64,000 bases of DNA from Rhizobiaceae bacterium (GCA_017643495.1 JAEPNK010000003.1:84602-148601); one strand, 5' to 3'. Counted from the stretch's first letter, positions 46,577 to 56,837 are shown. Notes: a model not told the origin generated them from the letters alone. Numbers and translations: made by a program.

Positions 46577-48442
46577 CTAACGGGTGTCGGTATTTCCGTT
46601 TTCCTCGTGATGATTGGCGACTTTGCGACTTCCCGCATATTTCGCCAGATCTTGATAGTAACCGATAATCCGGTCCTTGTGCGGGCCCCGCTCATCCCTG
46701 CAGAGGCGTGGCATTGTTACCTCGGCAAAATGGTCGGGATCGATGTCAGGCCAATTATCCTTCTGGTTCTCCAGTATCCTGCCCGCTTCCTTCCCCCTGC
46801 CGAGGGCATTGAGTATCGCTGCCCGACGCATGAATGAATAAGGCGCTTCAAAAATCTTGGCTGCTCTTTCCTCCATTTCAAGCGCCCTTCCCAAATCTCC
46901 CCTGTTCATGTGCAACAACCCCAACCAGCTGATCGTAAACCACCGGATCGGGCTGTTCGGATCGAGCGAGGCATCATAATCCACTGCCCCTTCCAGGATA
47001 AGGTTGGACGCAGGAGCGCAAGTATACGGAACGACGTTCACAAGAGCGCCTGCAAGCGCGTGGTTCGGGTCGATTTCGAGAACCCTTTTCAATGAATTTC
47101 TGGCGCTGGCATGCAATCCCATATGCCATTGTGATCGTGACACATTAAAAAGGACATTGGGATCATTGGGGGAAAGCTGCATTGCAAGGACAGCACTTTG
47201 CCTTGCTTCCTTGAGCGCTTCGGCGTTGTTTGAAGCACTGTCAATATTGGCATGGTAGGCCAGCTTGTCAGCCAGTACAGAGTAGGCCGGCCCAAAATCA
47301 GGCTTTAGACTTATTGCCATCCGGGCCAGTTCCAGACGTTCTTTTTCCCATTCAAAACTGTTCCGGTCCGGGCCGGGCACCCATGTCGCCTTGATAAAGA
47401 GTTGCCAGGGCGAAAGGGTTTTGGGATCCCTCCCCTCCAGCGCTTGTTTGGATGCCCCGAAAATCTGGCTGTGCAAATCTCGCGCCACCCTGTGCAACAA
47501 TTCCGAAGCTTCTCCCTGCAATGCAACCTGAAAAGCGAACGAGCGCGACCAGACAATTGCATTGGTACGGGCATTGACCAGAGTAACAGACATGCGGTCA
47601 TCACCACCGATCCGGCGTATGGTCACGTTCACCCGAAAATCGATATTGGCGAGTTCGGGGATCTGTGCGGACGGCTCAGGTCCTGAATCATCACTTGTTT
47701 CATCCAGAGATTCTGTAGCCAACGGGCTTTGTTCCGGCTGAACGATAACCACAAAGGCGTCGTTGCGACTTAGCTTTGAGCGCAGTTCATCCACTACTGC
47801 TATCGACTGGTCTATCTCGTAAATATCCTGGGCCGGGCCTATCGAGGGCTCAAGCCGCAGTGTAATTGCCGAAGCCGTGAGACTTGATCCGCCAGACTGG
47901 TCATGGTCGTGAAAAAGGAAATGAACAACAACACCGGAGACCATCGCAACAAGAGTCGCAACCAGAATACCGAAAACCCACCAGTTCAAAGGGACGTATC
48001 TTACTTGTGAAGAAGCCTGCAGCAATGATTCTGGTGTATCCTGCATCGGAGGCAATTCCTCGTGCGACGCAAGTATGGTGTCCGAGCTTTCTCCCGGGGT
48101 CTGATATGCCGGATTGGTCTCGAAATGGGGTCGATAACTGCCCTTAGGAATGGTGAGCAAGATTTCCTCATCCTGCCCTTTCCCGGCATAATACATGGAA
48201 AGCTGGGCGCGCATCCGCCCCATGGCAACGCGCACACTGGGGTCCAGTTGAGGATCAAATGTTTCCGGACGACCAAGGGCACTGGTTGCGATCGTGTAGG
48301 CCTTGATGCCTTCGCCGCGCCCTGCGAGTTCTTCGGTAACAATGTATTTCAGAATACGGACAAGACTTTCAGAATTGGCAAACCGGTCAGATGCCACGAT
48401 ACGATCAATTGCTGACCATATTCTCTGATGGTCAATGTCCAT
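46577..48442 (-). CDS. Membrane-anchored TPR protein with N-terminal DNA-binding-like domain
   Basis: 621 residues. The first 105 residues (SESLVRILKYIVTEELAGRG, VRVAMGRMRAQLSMYYAGKG, ILLTIPKGSYRPHF) match a domain seen at the N terminus of adenylate-cyclase-like and TPR proteins and resembling a winged helix. One membrane span follows at about 153-175, then an outer region with a TolB-like or FlgO-like strand pattern and TPR units about 355-590. There is no cyclase domain. It may be a membrane-bound sensor or regulator, but the family is only partly recognised. It is divergent from the TadG-like gene. Confidence 0.75.
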   Translation of the reverse strand: MDIDHQRIWSAIDRIVASDRFANSESLVRILKYIVTEELAGRGEGIKAYTIATSALGRPETFDPQLDPSVRVAMGRMRAQLSMYYAGKGQDEEILLTIPKGSYRPHFETNPAYQTPGESSDTILASHEELPPMQDTPESLLQASSQVRYVPLNWWVFGILVATLVAMVSGVVVHFLFHDHDQSGGSSLTASAITLRLEPSIGPAQDIYEIDQSIAVVDELRSKLSRNDAFVVIVQPEQSPLATESLDETSDDSGPEPSAQIPELANIDFRVNVTIRRIGGDDRMSVTLVNARTNAIVWSRSFAFQVALQGEASELLHRVARDLHSQIFGASKQALEGRDPKTLSPWQLFIKATWVPGPDRNSFEWEKERLELARMAISLKPDFGPAYSVLADKLAYHANIDSASNNAEALKEARQSAVLAMQLSPNDPNVLFNVSRSQWHMGLHASARNSLKRVLEIDPNHALAGALVNVVPYTCAPASNLILEGAVDYDASLDPNSPIRWFTISWLGLLHMNRGDLGRALEMEERAAKIFEAPYSFMRRAAILNALGRGKEAGRILENQKDNWPDIDPDHFAEVTMPRLCRDERGPHKDRIIGYYQDLAKYAGSRKVANHHEENGNTDTR

Positions 48443-48789
48443 CCGCTGGCCAGACCTCTCTCTGAAACTTGTTACACACCATCATGAAATATAACAGATT
48501 TTCAAAGAACCGGAAATGTCCGGCAAACAGGGCAACATGTGACTGCGTCTGATAATCAGCGTATTCAATCCGCATTGGCCTGCTTGTTTGTGACGCTGAA
48601 AAGCAGTCATTACACGGAGATGTTTCCGGAAAGCTTTGAAGCAAAACGCATTTCCGCCTTTTCACCAAGCACTCATGGTTAAGAATTCCCTGATTTATTC
48701 ATTCGAATTTTGTGCCTAGTTCAAAACTTATTTGAACATTTCTGCTGTAGAAACACTGCAAGAAACCCAATAAGCAGCGCGGAAAAACC
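48443..48789. other. Divergent control region with a GTTCAAA palindrome
   Basis: The 347 bases between the TPR protein and the TadG-like protein carry no gene. GTTCAAA (48719-48725) and TTTGAAC (48731-48737) form a perfect seven-base inverted repeat with a five-base spacer, 52 bases before the next ATG. It is a likely operator, binder unknown. The rest is A+T-rich and should hold two divergent promoters. Confidence 0.5.
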
Positions 48790-49872
48790 ATGAAAAACAT
48801 TTCAAAGGTAACAACGACAGCACTGGACAAGATACGCAAGTTTCGGGAGGAGCAGCGTGGGTCAATAATGGCAACTGCTGCACTCAGCCTGCCACTGCTC
48901 ATGCTCTCCGTTGCTGTCACTGTACAATACTCAATGGCGAGCAATGCCAAAAGCAAGGTTCAGCAAGCGACGGACTCTGCCCTCATGGCGGGTGCAATCG
49001 AGGCAAACAAGGTTGAATCCCTGACCGACATTCTTCTGGTTGAAAAGAAGCTTGAGGAAAATGCCAAGAACTTTCTCAAGGCCGGGCTTGGTGAGATTTC
49101 GAACCTTGATTACAAGATAAACAAGGTAAGCTTTAACCCGCTTACAAAGCTGGCCACCCTGAAAGTCGATTTCAAATACCCGACAATCATGGACCAGATC
49201 ACGGGTGACGAGAACAAATATCACTCGACTGAGGCACAGGTTTATCTCAGTGAAGAGAAACGCAAGCCACTTTCCATGTACCTGGTGCTGGACAAGTCCG
49301 GTTCAATGGGATGGGACGGCCGCATGGTCGCACTGAAGGCAGCCGTAGCGTCTCTCACAACGAAAATGGTACTGGAAGATCCTGATCAGGAATATGTGCG
49401 CATGGGTGCCATTGCCTATGACAGCAGGAACTACTGGAAACGCGTCGACCTCAACTGGAACCCGGTTCTGGTGAATGCCTATACTCAGGCCCTGTGGGCC
49501 AATGGCGGCACCAATTCATCAGATGCCATGAATGTTGCCTACAAGGCAATGAAAGGGAATAGCGAGGAAAAAGTACACGAGAAAAAGAACGGTGGTGAGC
49601 CAACAAAGTTCATCCTGTTCCTGACCGATGGTGCAAACAATCATTCGTCCTACGACAAAAAGACGAAAAAGCACTGCAACAATGCCAAAAACAAGGAAAA
49701 TGTGCAGATTTATTCGATTGCCTTCCAGGCACCCAAATCTGCCCAGGAACTCCTGAAGAATTGTGCATCATCAAACGCACATTACTTCGAAGCGGATAAT
49801 GCCGCGGAGCTTATCGCCTCGTTTGACACGATCGGTAATGCAGCCGCCAAGGCTCTGGCATTCAGCAAGTAA
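48790..49872 (+). CDS. TadG-like pilus protein with von Willebrand A domain
   Basis: 360 residues. A TadE/TadG-type N terminus (EEQRGSIMATAALSLPLLML, membrane span about 26-48) is followed by a VWA domain with the metal-ion site D168-K-S170-G-S172 (LDKSGSMG), then NGGTNSSDAM and ILFLTDGAN. TadG proteins face the periplasm and are part of Flp pilus systems. No tad genes adjoin it, so it is an orphan copy. It is followed by a good terminator and a second VWA-like gene. Confidence 0.88.
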   Translation: MKNISKVTTTALDKIRKFREEQRGSIMATAALSLPLLMLSVAVTVQYSMASNAKSKVQQATDSALMAGAIEANKVESLTDILLVEKKLEENAKNFLKAGLGEISNLDYKINKVSFNPLTKLATLKVDFKYPTIMDQITGDENKYHSTEAQVYLSEEKRKPLSMYLVLDKSGSMGWDGRMVALKAAVASLTTKMVLEDPDQEYVRMGAIAYDSRNYWKRVDLNWNPVLVNAYTQALWANGGTNSSDAMNVAYKAMKGNSEEKVHEKKNGGEPTKFILFLTDGANNHSSYDKKTKKHCNNAKNKENVQIYSIAFQAPKSAQELLKNCASSNAHYFEADNAAELIASFDTIGNAAAKALAFSK

Positions 49873-49920
49873 GTCCCCGAACCGGGTCTCCTCCCAGGCC
49901 CGGCCGGTTACCCCTGATCA

Positions 49921-49948
49921 AGGCCCGGAAGCAAATCCGGGCCTTTTT
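49921..49948 (+). terminator. Terminator of the TadG-like gene
   Basis: AGGCCCGGA (49921-49929), loop AGCAAA, TCCGGGCCT (49936-49944), then T-rich TTTTC. A nine-pair perfect stem 49 bases after the stop codon. Confidence 0.93.
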
Positions 49949-50046
49949 CATGCAAATGTTTTTCCTGCGCCTTTCAGCCTGACCTTCCGGGAACAAACAG
50001 CCCGCTTGCAACTTGCAAAACGCCAGGCAAGGGCTACATTTTCATC

Positions 50047-50760
50047 ATGAAACGAAAATCAGAAAACATGCCTGTCGGCAGTTCGTCCAACCAACCGGAA
50101 AAATCGTCCTCCTCCGATATCAGCCGCTTTCTGGAAACCGCATCGGAGCTCAAGCAGGAAGGACTGGGACGTCTGGTTTTCGCGATGGATGCAACGATGA
50201 GCAGGCAACCCACATGGGACCGGGCGTGCAACATTCAGTCATCAATGTTTCACAAGGCGGGTAACAAAACCGGGCTGGCAGTGCAGCTTGTCTATTTCCG
50301 CGGTCACGGGGAATGCCGCGCATCACGCTGGGTATCCAATCCCGAGGCGCTGGGCGATCTCATGACACGGATCGATTGTCGTGGCGGGATCACCCAGATC
50401 GGCAAGGTTTTGAGGCATACAATCCGCGAAACCGGCAAGAAAAAGGTTTCTGCGCTGGTTTTCATCGGTGATGCGATGGAAGAAAATGTCGACCAGTTGT
50501 GCGAACAGGCGGGAAAGCTGGGTGTTCACGGCGTCAAGACATTCATGTTTCAGGAAGGAGCTGATCCGCAAACGGAAATGGCATTCCGGGAAATTGCGCG
50601 CCTTACAAATGGTGCCTATATGCGTTTGAACAACAATTCAGCGAAGGAACTGGAAGAACTGCTTTCTGCTGTTGCCGCCTTTGCCAGCGGCGGGTTAAAA
50701 GCACTTCAGTCACAGAAAAACAGCTCATCCAGACTGCTTCTGGAGCAATTGGGCAGATAA
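50047..50760 (+). CDS. VWA-like cytoplasmic protein, paired with a J-domain gene
   Basis: 237 residues, no signal or membrane span. A von Willebrand A-like fold is suggested by LGRLVFAMDATMSRQPTWDR (DxT/S at the first metal site), DCRGGITQIGKVLRHT and VSALVFIGDAMEENVDQL. The C terminus is Ser-rich. Homologues in rhizobia lie beside a membrane J-domain gene, as here (gap 7 bases). The function is unknown; a chaperone-assisted assembly role is guessed from the pairing. Confidence 0.8.
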   Translation: MKRKSENMPVGSSSNQPEKSSSSDISRFLETASELKQEGLGRLVFAMDATMSRQPTWDRACNIQSSMFHKAGNKTGLAVQLVYFRGHGECRASRWVSNPEALGDLMTRIDCRGGITQIGKVLRHTIRETGKKKVSALVFIGDAMEENVDQLCEQAGKLGVHGVKTFMFQEGADPQTEMAFREIARLTNGAYMRLNNNSAKELEELLSAVAAFASGGLKALQSQKNSSSRLLLEQLGR

Positions 50761-50767
50761 GCATGCC

Positions 50768-51457
50768 ATGACCCCGTTTTTCATCCTACTGATCAGCGCA
50801 ATCCTTTTAGCTGCTCTGGCTTGGTCACTCGTCAATGCAAATCCGGCCTCGATTGCCCGGTATATCAAACTGGCAGCACCGGTTGTCATGATGATAACGG
50901 GCGGTCTGCTTGCCCTGTTCGGGCGGGCGGGTGTCGGCATTCCGCTTGCGGTGATCGGATTTACATGGGCCATGAGAAACCGGAATGTCGGGCCGATGCA
51001 GGGCAGCAATGCCGGGCACAGATCGACCGTGCGTTCGGCCTGGCTTGAAATGGAACTCGACCATGATACCGGCGACCTTGAAGGGCAGATCCTGACCGGA
51101 CCGCTTGAAGGCAAACAGCTTGCCGAACTCGACGAGACTGTATTGCTGGAACTGTATCGTGAGCTCCGGAGCGACCCGGAAAGTGCCGGTTTAATGGAAG
51201 CGTATCTTGACCGCAGGATTCCCGCCTGGAGAGATGACGCGCAAGGCGACAGTGCCACGGGGCAAGGAGAGACGGCGGGCGCGGGACCCATGAGCAAGCA
51301 GGAGGCTTATCAGGTTCTTGGTCTTGACGAGGGGGCGACGGCGGCTGAGATCAAGGCCGCTCACCGGCGACTGATGAAGGCTGTTCATCCCGACAGCGGC
51401 GGCTCGACGTTTCTTGCTGCCCGGATAAATGAAGCCAAGGACATGCTTCTCGACTGA
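50768..51457 (+). CDS. Membrane-anchored J-domain protein
   Basis: 229 residues. Two membrane spans (about 5-22 and 35-66), a cytoplasmic part with RSAWLEMELDHDTGDLEGQI typical of these DnaJ-like membrane proteins, and a C-terminal J-domain (about 177-229) with the HPD motif at 207-209 in KAVHPDSGGS. It should recruit DnaK to the inner membrane. It starts 7 bases after the VWA-like gene, so they form an operon. Confidence 0.9.
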   Translation: MTPFFILLISAILLAALAWSLVNANPASIARYIKLAAPVVMMITGGLLALFGRAGVGIPLAVIGFTWAMRNRNVGPMQGSNAGHRSTVRSAWLEMELDHDTGDLEGQILTGPLEGKQLAELDETVLLELYRELRSDPESAGLMEAYLDRRIPAWRDDAQGDSATGQGETAGAGPMSKQEAYQVLGLDEGATAAEIKAAHRRLMKAVHPDSGGSTFLAARINEAKDMLLD

Positions 51458-51518
51458 TCCGCGAATGACACTGTTACCCATTTCCCCAATCCCTTCAGTC
51501 GTGTGACTTTCCCGTTGC

Positions 51519-52985
51519 CTATGCGTTCAGCGCAAGGCATGCCACGCGTTTTGCCTTCAATGTCTTACAGGCCTGGCGTGCTTCATTCTTGCTGGAGAAC
51601 CCGGTGAAACGGGCGCGGTGCAGGGTTTCATCCCCCTTCACGACGGCTTCTGTATAGGTTCCCTTGTTGCCAAGTGTTCTCGGAGCCTTGTCACGCACAC
51701 TTGCAAGCAACCCGATTGCCGACTGGCGGCTGTCTGTTGCACCGACCTGGATGATCCAGCCTGAAGGCTGCCCGGCGGAAACGCTTGCCGGTTTGACGGC
51801 AGGTGCAGCAGGCGCTGCGGCAGTTGAACCCACCGCCACGCTCGGACGGACTGCTGCTGTCACGACATTGTCGACAGGCGCATAGGCACTGGTTGGCCGT
51901 GAACTGGGCACAGGTGCGGAGCCTGACTGGTAAAGGCGGGCCTGAACAGCAGCCTGGTCAAAGGGTTGGTTGTTGGCAAACTGGCTAACCGGCGCCGCTG
52001 CAGCAGCCAGAACGACCGGGCTGGAAGTCGGCACGGCTTCGCGGGCACGGAATACCGGAACCGGCCCCCGTTTGGGCAACTTGATTTCAGCAGCAGCGAC
52101 CAGGACCGGATTGATGGACTGACGCGAAGCGACAAGCATTTTCTTGCTTCTGCGTGACGCCTTGGGAAGATACTTCCCGATAAGCTTGACCATCTGGGCA
52201 TTGCGGCTCTTGCCTGAGCGGCCACCGATGACAACGGCAACGATGGAACGGTCGCGGTCTTCAACAGAAGAAACCAGATTGAAGCCCGATGCCCTTGTAT
52301 AGCCGGTCTTGATACCGTCTACACCACGCACCCGGCCAAGCAGGCGGTTATGGTTGCCATACCTGGCCTTTCCATACTTGAACACACGCGTTGAGAAATA
52401 ACCGTAATACTGCGGATAATGTTCACGCAGGGCAACGCCAAGCATTGCCATGTCGCGTGCAGTTGTCAGTTGCCCCTTTGCGGTCAGGCCGTGGGCGTTT
52501 CTGAAAGTCGTGTTTTTCATGCCAAGGCTGCGCGCGCGGCTTGTCATCATGCGAGCAAAATTCGCCTCACTGCCACCCAGATGCTCGGCAACGGCCGTTG
52601 CCACATCATTGGCAGACTTTGTGGCCAGCGAAAGAATTGCATCATTGGCGCTGATTGTGCGCCCGGCAGGAATGCCGAGTTTGGAAGGCACTTCATTCGC
52701 CGCATTCTTTGAAATCCGGATACGCGTCTTCTTGGTGATCTTGCCGTTGTGAAGCGCCTCGAACATCATGTACATCGTCATCATCTTTGTGAGCGATGCC
52801 GGATAGCGAAGCGTGTCGGCCTTGTAAGAATAAAGCGTCTTGCCGGTTTTCGCATCGATCACGATGCCGGAATATTTTGAATTTGCACTGGCCTCGGTAA
52901 CCGCGGCAGAGGCGGAAACGAATACGGAAAGAGCAGTGAATGCCAGCACGAGCCGGCGTCGCCAAAAGGCAGATAGGGTACGCAA
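51519..52985 (-). CDS. D-alanyl-D-alanine carboxypeptidase with SPOR domain
   Basis: 488 residues with a signal peptide (cleavage near 34). The peptidase motifs are S64-LT-K67 (YPASLTKMMT), S124-A-N126 (TKSANDVAT) and K226-T-G228 (GIKTGYTRAS). A long Pro/Ala-rich linker leads to a C-terminal SPOR domain (about 410-488, GWIIQVGATDSRQSAIGLL) that binds septal peptidoglycan. Type DacA/DacC family. The promoter should lie in the gap toward clpS. Confidence 0.95.
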   Translation of the reverse strand: MRTLSAFWRRRLVLAFTALSVFVSASAAVTEASANSKYSGIVIDAKTGKTLYSYKADTLRYPASLTKMMTMYMMFEALHNGKITKKTRIRISKNAANEVPSKLGIPAGRTISANDAILSLATKSANDVATAVAEHLGGSEANFARMMTSRARSLGMKNTTFRNAHGLTAKGQLTTARDMAMLGVALREHYPQYYGYFSTRVFKYGKARYGNHNRLLGRVRGVDGIKTGYTRASGFNLVSSVEDRDRSIVAVVIGGRSGKSRNAQMVKLIGKYLPKASRRSKKMLVASRQSINPVLVAAAEIKLPKRGPVPVFRAREAVPTSSPVVLAAAAAPVSQFANNQPFDQAAVQARLYQSGSAPVPSSRPTSAYAPVDNVVTAAVRPSVAVGSTAAAPAAPAVKPASVSAGQPSGWIIQVGATDSRQSAIGLLASVRDKAPRTLGNKGTYTEAVVKGDETLHRARFTGFSSKNEARQACKTLKAKRVACLALNA

Positions 52986-53331
52986 AACCTTTTCCCCGTC
53001 TATGTCCCCTTACTAAGGGGTATGCTTATAACTCGATACACCGGAGCGGATACATGCGCTCCTCACCCTTGAAACTAGACGGGCTTGGTTACCAAACTAT
53101 TTATGGCTGGCTGATGAATTGTTCACTATTTGAAATTTTTTTGAATCAATTGCCGACAGATAATTTTCGGACACCCGGCAGGGCTGTCCACCGGAGACTT
53201 CAAAAAGGACACGGCCATCCTATTGCGAGCAGCACGAGAGACATTATATTGTTCGTATTCGAACGCGTAATGCGCAATGGCCACAGGTTTGTGGCGTGAA
53301 TTATCTTGCAGGAAAACGGTCAAACCACTTC
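52986..53331. other. Divergent gap between dac and clpS, with a small palindrome
   Basis: No gene seen in these 346 bases. GTTCG-TATT-CGAAC at 53251-53264 is a perfect five-base inverted repeat about 68 bases before clpS. It is a possible operator; binder unknown. Several short A+T-rich tracts could be promoter elements, but none is convincing by eye. Confidence 0.35.
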
Positions 53332-53685
53332 ATGTCGAATGCATACCGCCTCATCATGAGCAACGACGAGGAAACACCCGAAGACGGCAACCCGGGAACC
53401 GGTATTGCCACAAAGGTTCGTGCAAAAACAAAGAAGCCAAGCCTTTACAGGGTGCTTCTTTTGAATGACGATTTCACACCAATGGAATTCGTCGTGCACG
53501 TGCTGGAACGGTTCTTTGCCAAAAGCCCGGAGCAAGCAACCGAGATTATGCTGCACGTACACAAGAATGGCGTTGGCGAGTGTGGCGTATACACTTACGA
53601 AGTCGCAGAAACCAAGGTGACCCAGGTCATGGATCTGGCAGCCAAACACCAGCACCCACTGCAGTGCGTCATGGAAAAGAAATAG
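53332..53685 (+). CDS. clpS: ATP-dependent Clp protease adaptor ClpS
   Basis: 117 residues from the ATG at 53332; starts at 53296 (GTG) or 53356 are also open. The 117-residue choice matches the usual length of rhizobial ClpS1. The core [40 protein letters not shown] and [12 protein letters not shown] is intact, with the N-degron pocket residues. ClpS delivers N-end-rule substrates to ClpA. clpA begins 14 bases later. Confidence 0.94.
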   Translation: MSNAYRLIMSNDEETPEDGNPGTGIATKVRAKTKKPSLYRVLLLNDDFTPMEFVVHVLERFFAKSPEQATEIMLHVHKNGVGECGVYTYEVAETKVTQVMDLAAKHQHPLQCVMEKK

Positions 53686-53698
53686 AACGGAAAGCCTA

Positions 53699-56152
53699 TT
53701 GCCCTCATTTACTGACAGTCTCGAAAAAGCGCTTCACAAGGCCCTCACCTTTGCCAATGAGCGCAACCAGGAATACGCAACGCTGGAGCATTTGCTGCTG
53801 GCGCTGGTCGATGACGAGGATGCTGCCAAAGTCATGCAGGCCTGCAACGTCAACCTGGGCACACTGCGTTCGAGCCTGACCGAATACATTGATACCGAGC
53901 TTGCCAATCTCGTTACCGGATACAATGAGGATTCCAAGCCGACAGCCGGTTTCCAGCGCGTTATCCAGCGCGCTGTCATTCACGTCCAGTCTTCTGGGCG
54001 CGAGGAAGTAACGGGAGCCAATGTTCTGGTTGCGATCTTTGCCGAGCGGGAAAGCCATGCGGCCTATTTCCTGCAGGAACAGGACATGACGCGTTACGAT
54101 GCGGTCAATTTCATTTCCCACGGCATTGCAAAACGCGCCGACTCGAATGAGGCCCGCCCCGTTCGCGGCCTTGATGATGAACAAAACACGCTTGCCGAGG
54201 AAGAACCGGCCAGCAAGGGAGATGCACTTGCCAGTTATTGCATCAACCTCAACGAAAAGGCTGTGGCCGGCAAGATTGACCCGCTTATCGGCAGGTCGGA
54301 AGAGGTCAACCGTACGATCCAGGTGCTTTGCCGCCGTTCGAAGAACAATCCGCTTTATGTGGGTGATCCGGGCGTGGGCAAGACTGCCATCGCAGAGGGA
54401 CTGGCCAAGCGCATTGTCGAGAAGGATGTACCCGAGGTTCTTCTGGAAAGCGTGATCTATTCGCTCGACATGGGAACTTTGCTGGCCGGAACACGGTATC
54501 GTGGAGACTTCGAGGAACGACTGAAACAGGTTGTCAAGGAAATCGAGGACACTCCCGGTGCAATCATGTTCATTGACGAAATCCATACCGTGATTGGTGC
54601 AGGCGCCACATCAGGTGGTGCGATGGATGCGTCCAACCTCCTGAAACCGGCCCTCTCCTCTGGTTCGATCCGCTGTATCGGCTCAACCACATACAAGGAA
54701 TACCGGCAGTTCTTCGAAAAGGACCGCGCGCTTGTTCGCCGGTTCCAGAAGATCGATGTAAAGGAACCTTCGGTTGCCGATGCAATTGAAATCATGAAAG
54801 GCCTGAAGCCTTATTTCGAGGATTTCCATTCGGTCAAATACACAAACGAGGCGCTTGAGGCGGCAGTTGAGCTTTCTGCGCGCTATATCAACGACCGCAA
54901 ACTGCCGGACAAGGCAATTGATGTGGTCGATGAAAGCGGTGCATCACAAATGCTGCTGCCGGCAGACAAGCGCAAGAAGCAGATCGGCGTGAAGGAAATT
55001 GAGGATACCGTGGCAACGATGGCCCGGATACCGCCAAAATCCGTGTCCAAGGACGATGTCACCATCCTTTCCAATCTCGATGCCCAGCTAAAACGGGTTG
55101 TGTATGGCCAGGATGACGCCATTGATGCCCTTTCGGCGGCAATAAAACTTTCCCGTGCCGGATTGCGCGAACCGGACAAGCCGATCGGATCTTACCTGTT
55201 CTCGGGCCCGACCGGTGTCGGCAAGACCGAGGTCGCACGGCAGCTCGCCAGCTCACTTGGCGTTGAGTTGCTCCGGTTTGACATGTCCGAATACATGGAA
55301 CGACACACGGTTTCCCGCCTGATTGGTGCACCTCCCGGCTATGTCGGCTTTGACCAGGGTGGTCTTCTGACGGACGGCGTGGACCAGCATCCCCATTGTG
55401 TGCTTTTGCTCGATGAGATCGAGAAAGCGCATCCGGACCTGTTCAACATTCTCTTGCAGGTAATGGATCACGGCAAGCTGACGGACAATAACGGCAAAAG
55501 CGTCGACTTCCGCAACGTCATCATCATCATGACCACCAATGCAGGCGCTGCCGAAGCACAAAAGCAGGCGATCGGATTTGGCTCGACCAAACGTTCCGGC
55601 GATGATGAAGAAGCAATCAAGCGACTGTTTGCACCTGAATTCCGCAACCGCCTTGATGCGATTGTTCCGTTCAGCACACTGCCAACCCCAGTTGTTCACA
55701 AGGTTGTCGAGAAATTCGTCATGCAGCTTGAGGCGCAACTTGCAGAACGCAATGTGACCTTTGAGCTGACACCGGAAGCCATTGAATGGATTGCCAGGAA
55801 AGGCTTTGACGAGCACATGGGTGCCCGCCCGCTCGGCCGCGTCATCCAGGAGCACATCAAGAAGCCGCTTGCTGATGAAGTACTGTTCGGCAAGTTGCAG
55901 AAGGGTGGAACGGTCAAGGTCGGTCTTGAGAAAGACGAGTTTGGCAAGAACCGCCTCAAGCTTGAAGCACTTTCGGAAACGGCAAGCAAACCCAAGGCGA
56001 CACCTCGCAAGAAGCCTGCCAAGGCCAAAACGGGCACGACCCGCAAAACAACAGCAAAATCCACTGGCACCAAGTCAGGAAAACCGCCAAGCAAGCGCGG
56101 CGGAAAAGGTGGCGGTTCAGGTTCCGTACCGAAAGTGCCACTCAAAAGCTGA
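53699..56152 (+). CDS. clpA: ATP-dependent Clp protease ATPase subunit ClpA
   Basis: 817 residues from TTG at 53699. An N-terminal Clp-N domain (1-145) is followed by two AAA+ modules with Walker [14 protein letters not shown] near 222 and [12 protein letters not shown] near 502. The ClpP-binding loop IGFGS follows KQA. After the normal end near 755 there is an extra 60-residue Lys/Thr/Ser/Gly-rich tail, absent from E. coli ClpA. ClpA unfolds substrates for ClpP. It is co-transcribed with clpS. Confidence 0.96.
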   Translation: MPSFTDSLEKALHKALTFANERNQEYATLEHLLLALVDDEDAAKVMQACNVNLGTLRSSLTEYIDTELANLVTGYNEDSKPTAGFQRVIQRAVIHVQSSGREEVTGANVLVAIFAERESHAAYFLQEQDMTRYDAVNFISHGIAKRADSNEARPVRGLDDEQNTLAEEEPASKGDALASYCINLNEKAVAGKIDPLIGRSEEVNRTIQVLCRRSKNNPLYVGDPGVGKTAIAEGLAKRIVEKDVPEVLLESVIYSLDMGTLLAGTRYRGDFEERLKQVVKEIEDTPGAIMFIDEIHTVIGAGATSGGAMDASNLLKPALSSGSIRCIGSTTYKEYRQFFEKDRALVRRFQKIDVKEPSVADAIEIMKGLKPYFEDFHSVKYTNEALEAAVELSARYINDRKLPDKAIDVVDESGASQMLLPADKRKKQIGVKEIEDTVATMARIPPKSVSKDDVTILSNLDAQLKRVVYGQDDAIDALSAAIKLSRAGLREPDKPIGSYLFSGPTGVGKTEVARQLASSLGVELLRFDMSEYMERHTVSRLIGAPPGYVGFDQGGLLTDGVDQHPHCVLLLDEIEKAHPDLFNILLQVMDHGKLTDNNGKSVDFRNVIIIMTTNAGAAEAQKQAIGFGSTKRSGDDEEAIKRLFAPEFRNRLDAIVPFSTLPTPVVHKVVEKFVMQLEAQLAERNVTFELTPEAIEWIARKGFDEHMGARPLGRVIQEHIKKPLADEVLFGKLQKGGTVKVGLEKDEFGKNRLKLEALSETASKPKATPRKKPAKAKTGTTRKTTAKSTGTKSGKPPSKRGGKGGGSGSVPKVPLKS

Positions 56153-56310
56153 TGTGGACAATCCGGAAATGTCGCAGAGTGAAATGGTAATTTACAAGAA
56201 ATTCTGCGCATTTTCGGCTCATGACTTGCAATTGCCACAGTCTGACCGTTCTGGTGTGACTTGAACCGTTCGCTGGATGTGATCTGGCAGAAAAATACAG
56301 GAGATTGAAT

Positions 56311-56661
56311 ATGGAACAGATTAACCAGCTCAAGAAAATGCGTGACGAGGCCCTGGGTCGCCTCCAGTTCAACCCGGATTACAAGCTTCTGATCTCGCTT
56401 GACCGTCTTATTCGCGAAATTGAGCAGCTTTTGAATGACCCGAGCAAACATGCTTCTTCATCTGTGACGAGCACTTCCAGCAGCAGCCATTCAAGCGACA
56501 CCAAAAAAGCTGCATCAGACATCGATGCTGCATTTGACAAGATTGCAAATGATCTCAAGGAAGAAGTCGAGGGCAGCAAGTCGGATGATGTCAATTCAGA
56601 CATCAAGGCTGCCATGTCAGGCAATGGCAGTTCTTCCCAGGCAAGCGCTGCTGCCAAATAA
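56311..56661 (+). CDS. Small Ser-rich hypothetical protein
   Basis: 116 residues from the ATG at 56311, with AGGAGATT upstream. The N-terminal half (MEQINQLKKMRDEALGRLQF to about residue 48) is helical and charged, probably a coiled coil. The C-terminal half is low-complexity Ser-rich (ASSSVTSTSSSSHSS) and then acidic-helical. No family recognised. It is a single gene, between clpA and cytochrome b561, with its own strong terminator. Confidence 0.8.
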   Translation: MEQINQLKKMRDEALGRLQFNPDYKLLISLDRLIREIEQLLNDPSKHASSSVTSTSSSSHSSDTKKAASDIDAAFDKIANDLKEEVEGSKSDDVNSDIKAAMSGNGSSSQASAAAK

Positions 56662-56688
56662 TTCTGCGTTACCGGGTTTTTCGTGACG

Positions 56689-56721
56689 AAGCCGGAAGGG
56701 TGTGACCCTTCCGGCTTTTTT
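56689..56721 (+). terminator. Terminator after the Ser-rich protein
   Basis: AGCCGGAAGGG (56690-56700), loop TGTGA, CCCTTCCGGCT (56706-56716), then a T-run to 56721. A perfect eleven-pair stem. Confidence 0.95.
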
Positions 56722-56837
56722 CATGTCCCTTGGCGGGGCTGGCACAATTCACCCTGCCTGGGGTAAAGGCACCGGTTCTTGACCTTTTCATGCGTCTGGA
56801 CCTTACTAACGTTATCCGGCAAGGGAGGGTATTTGCT

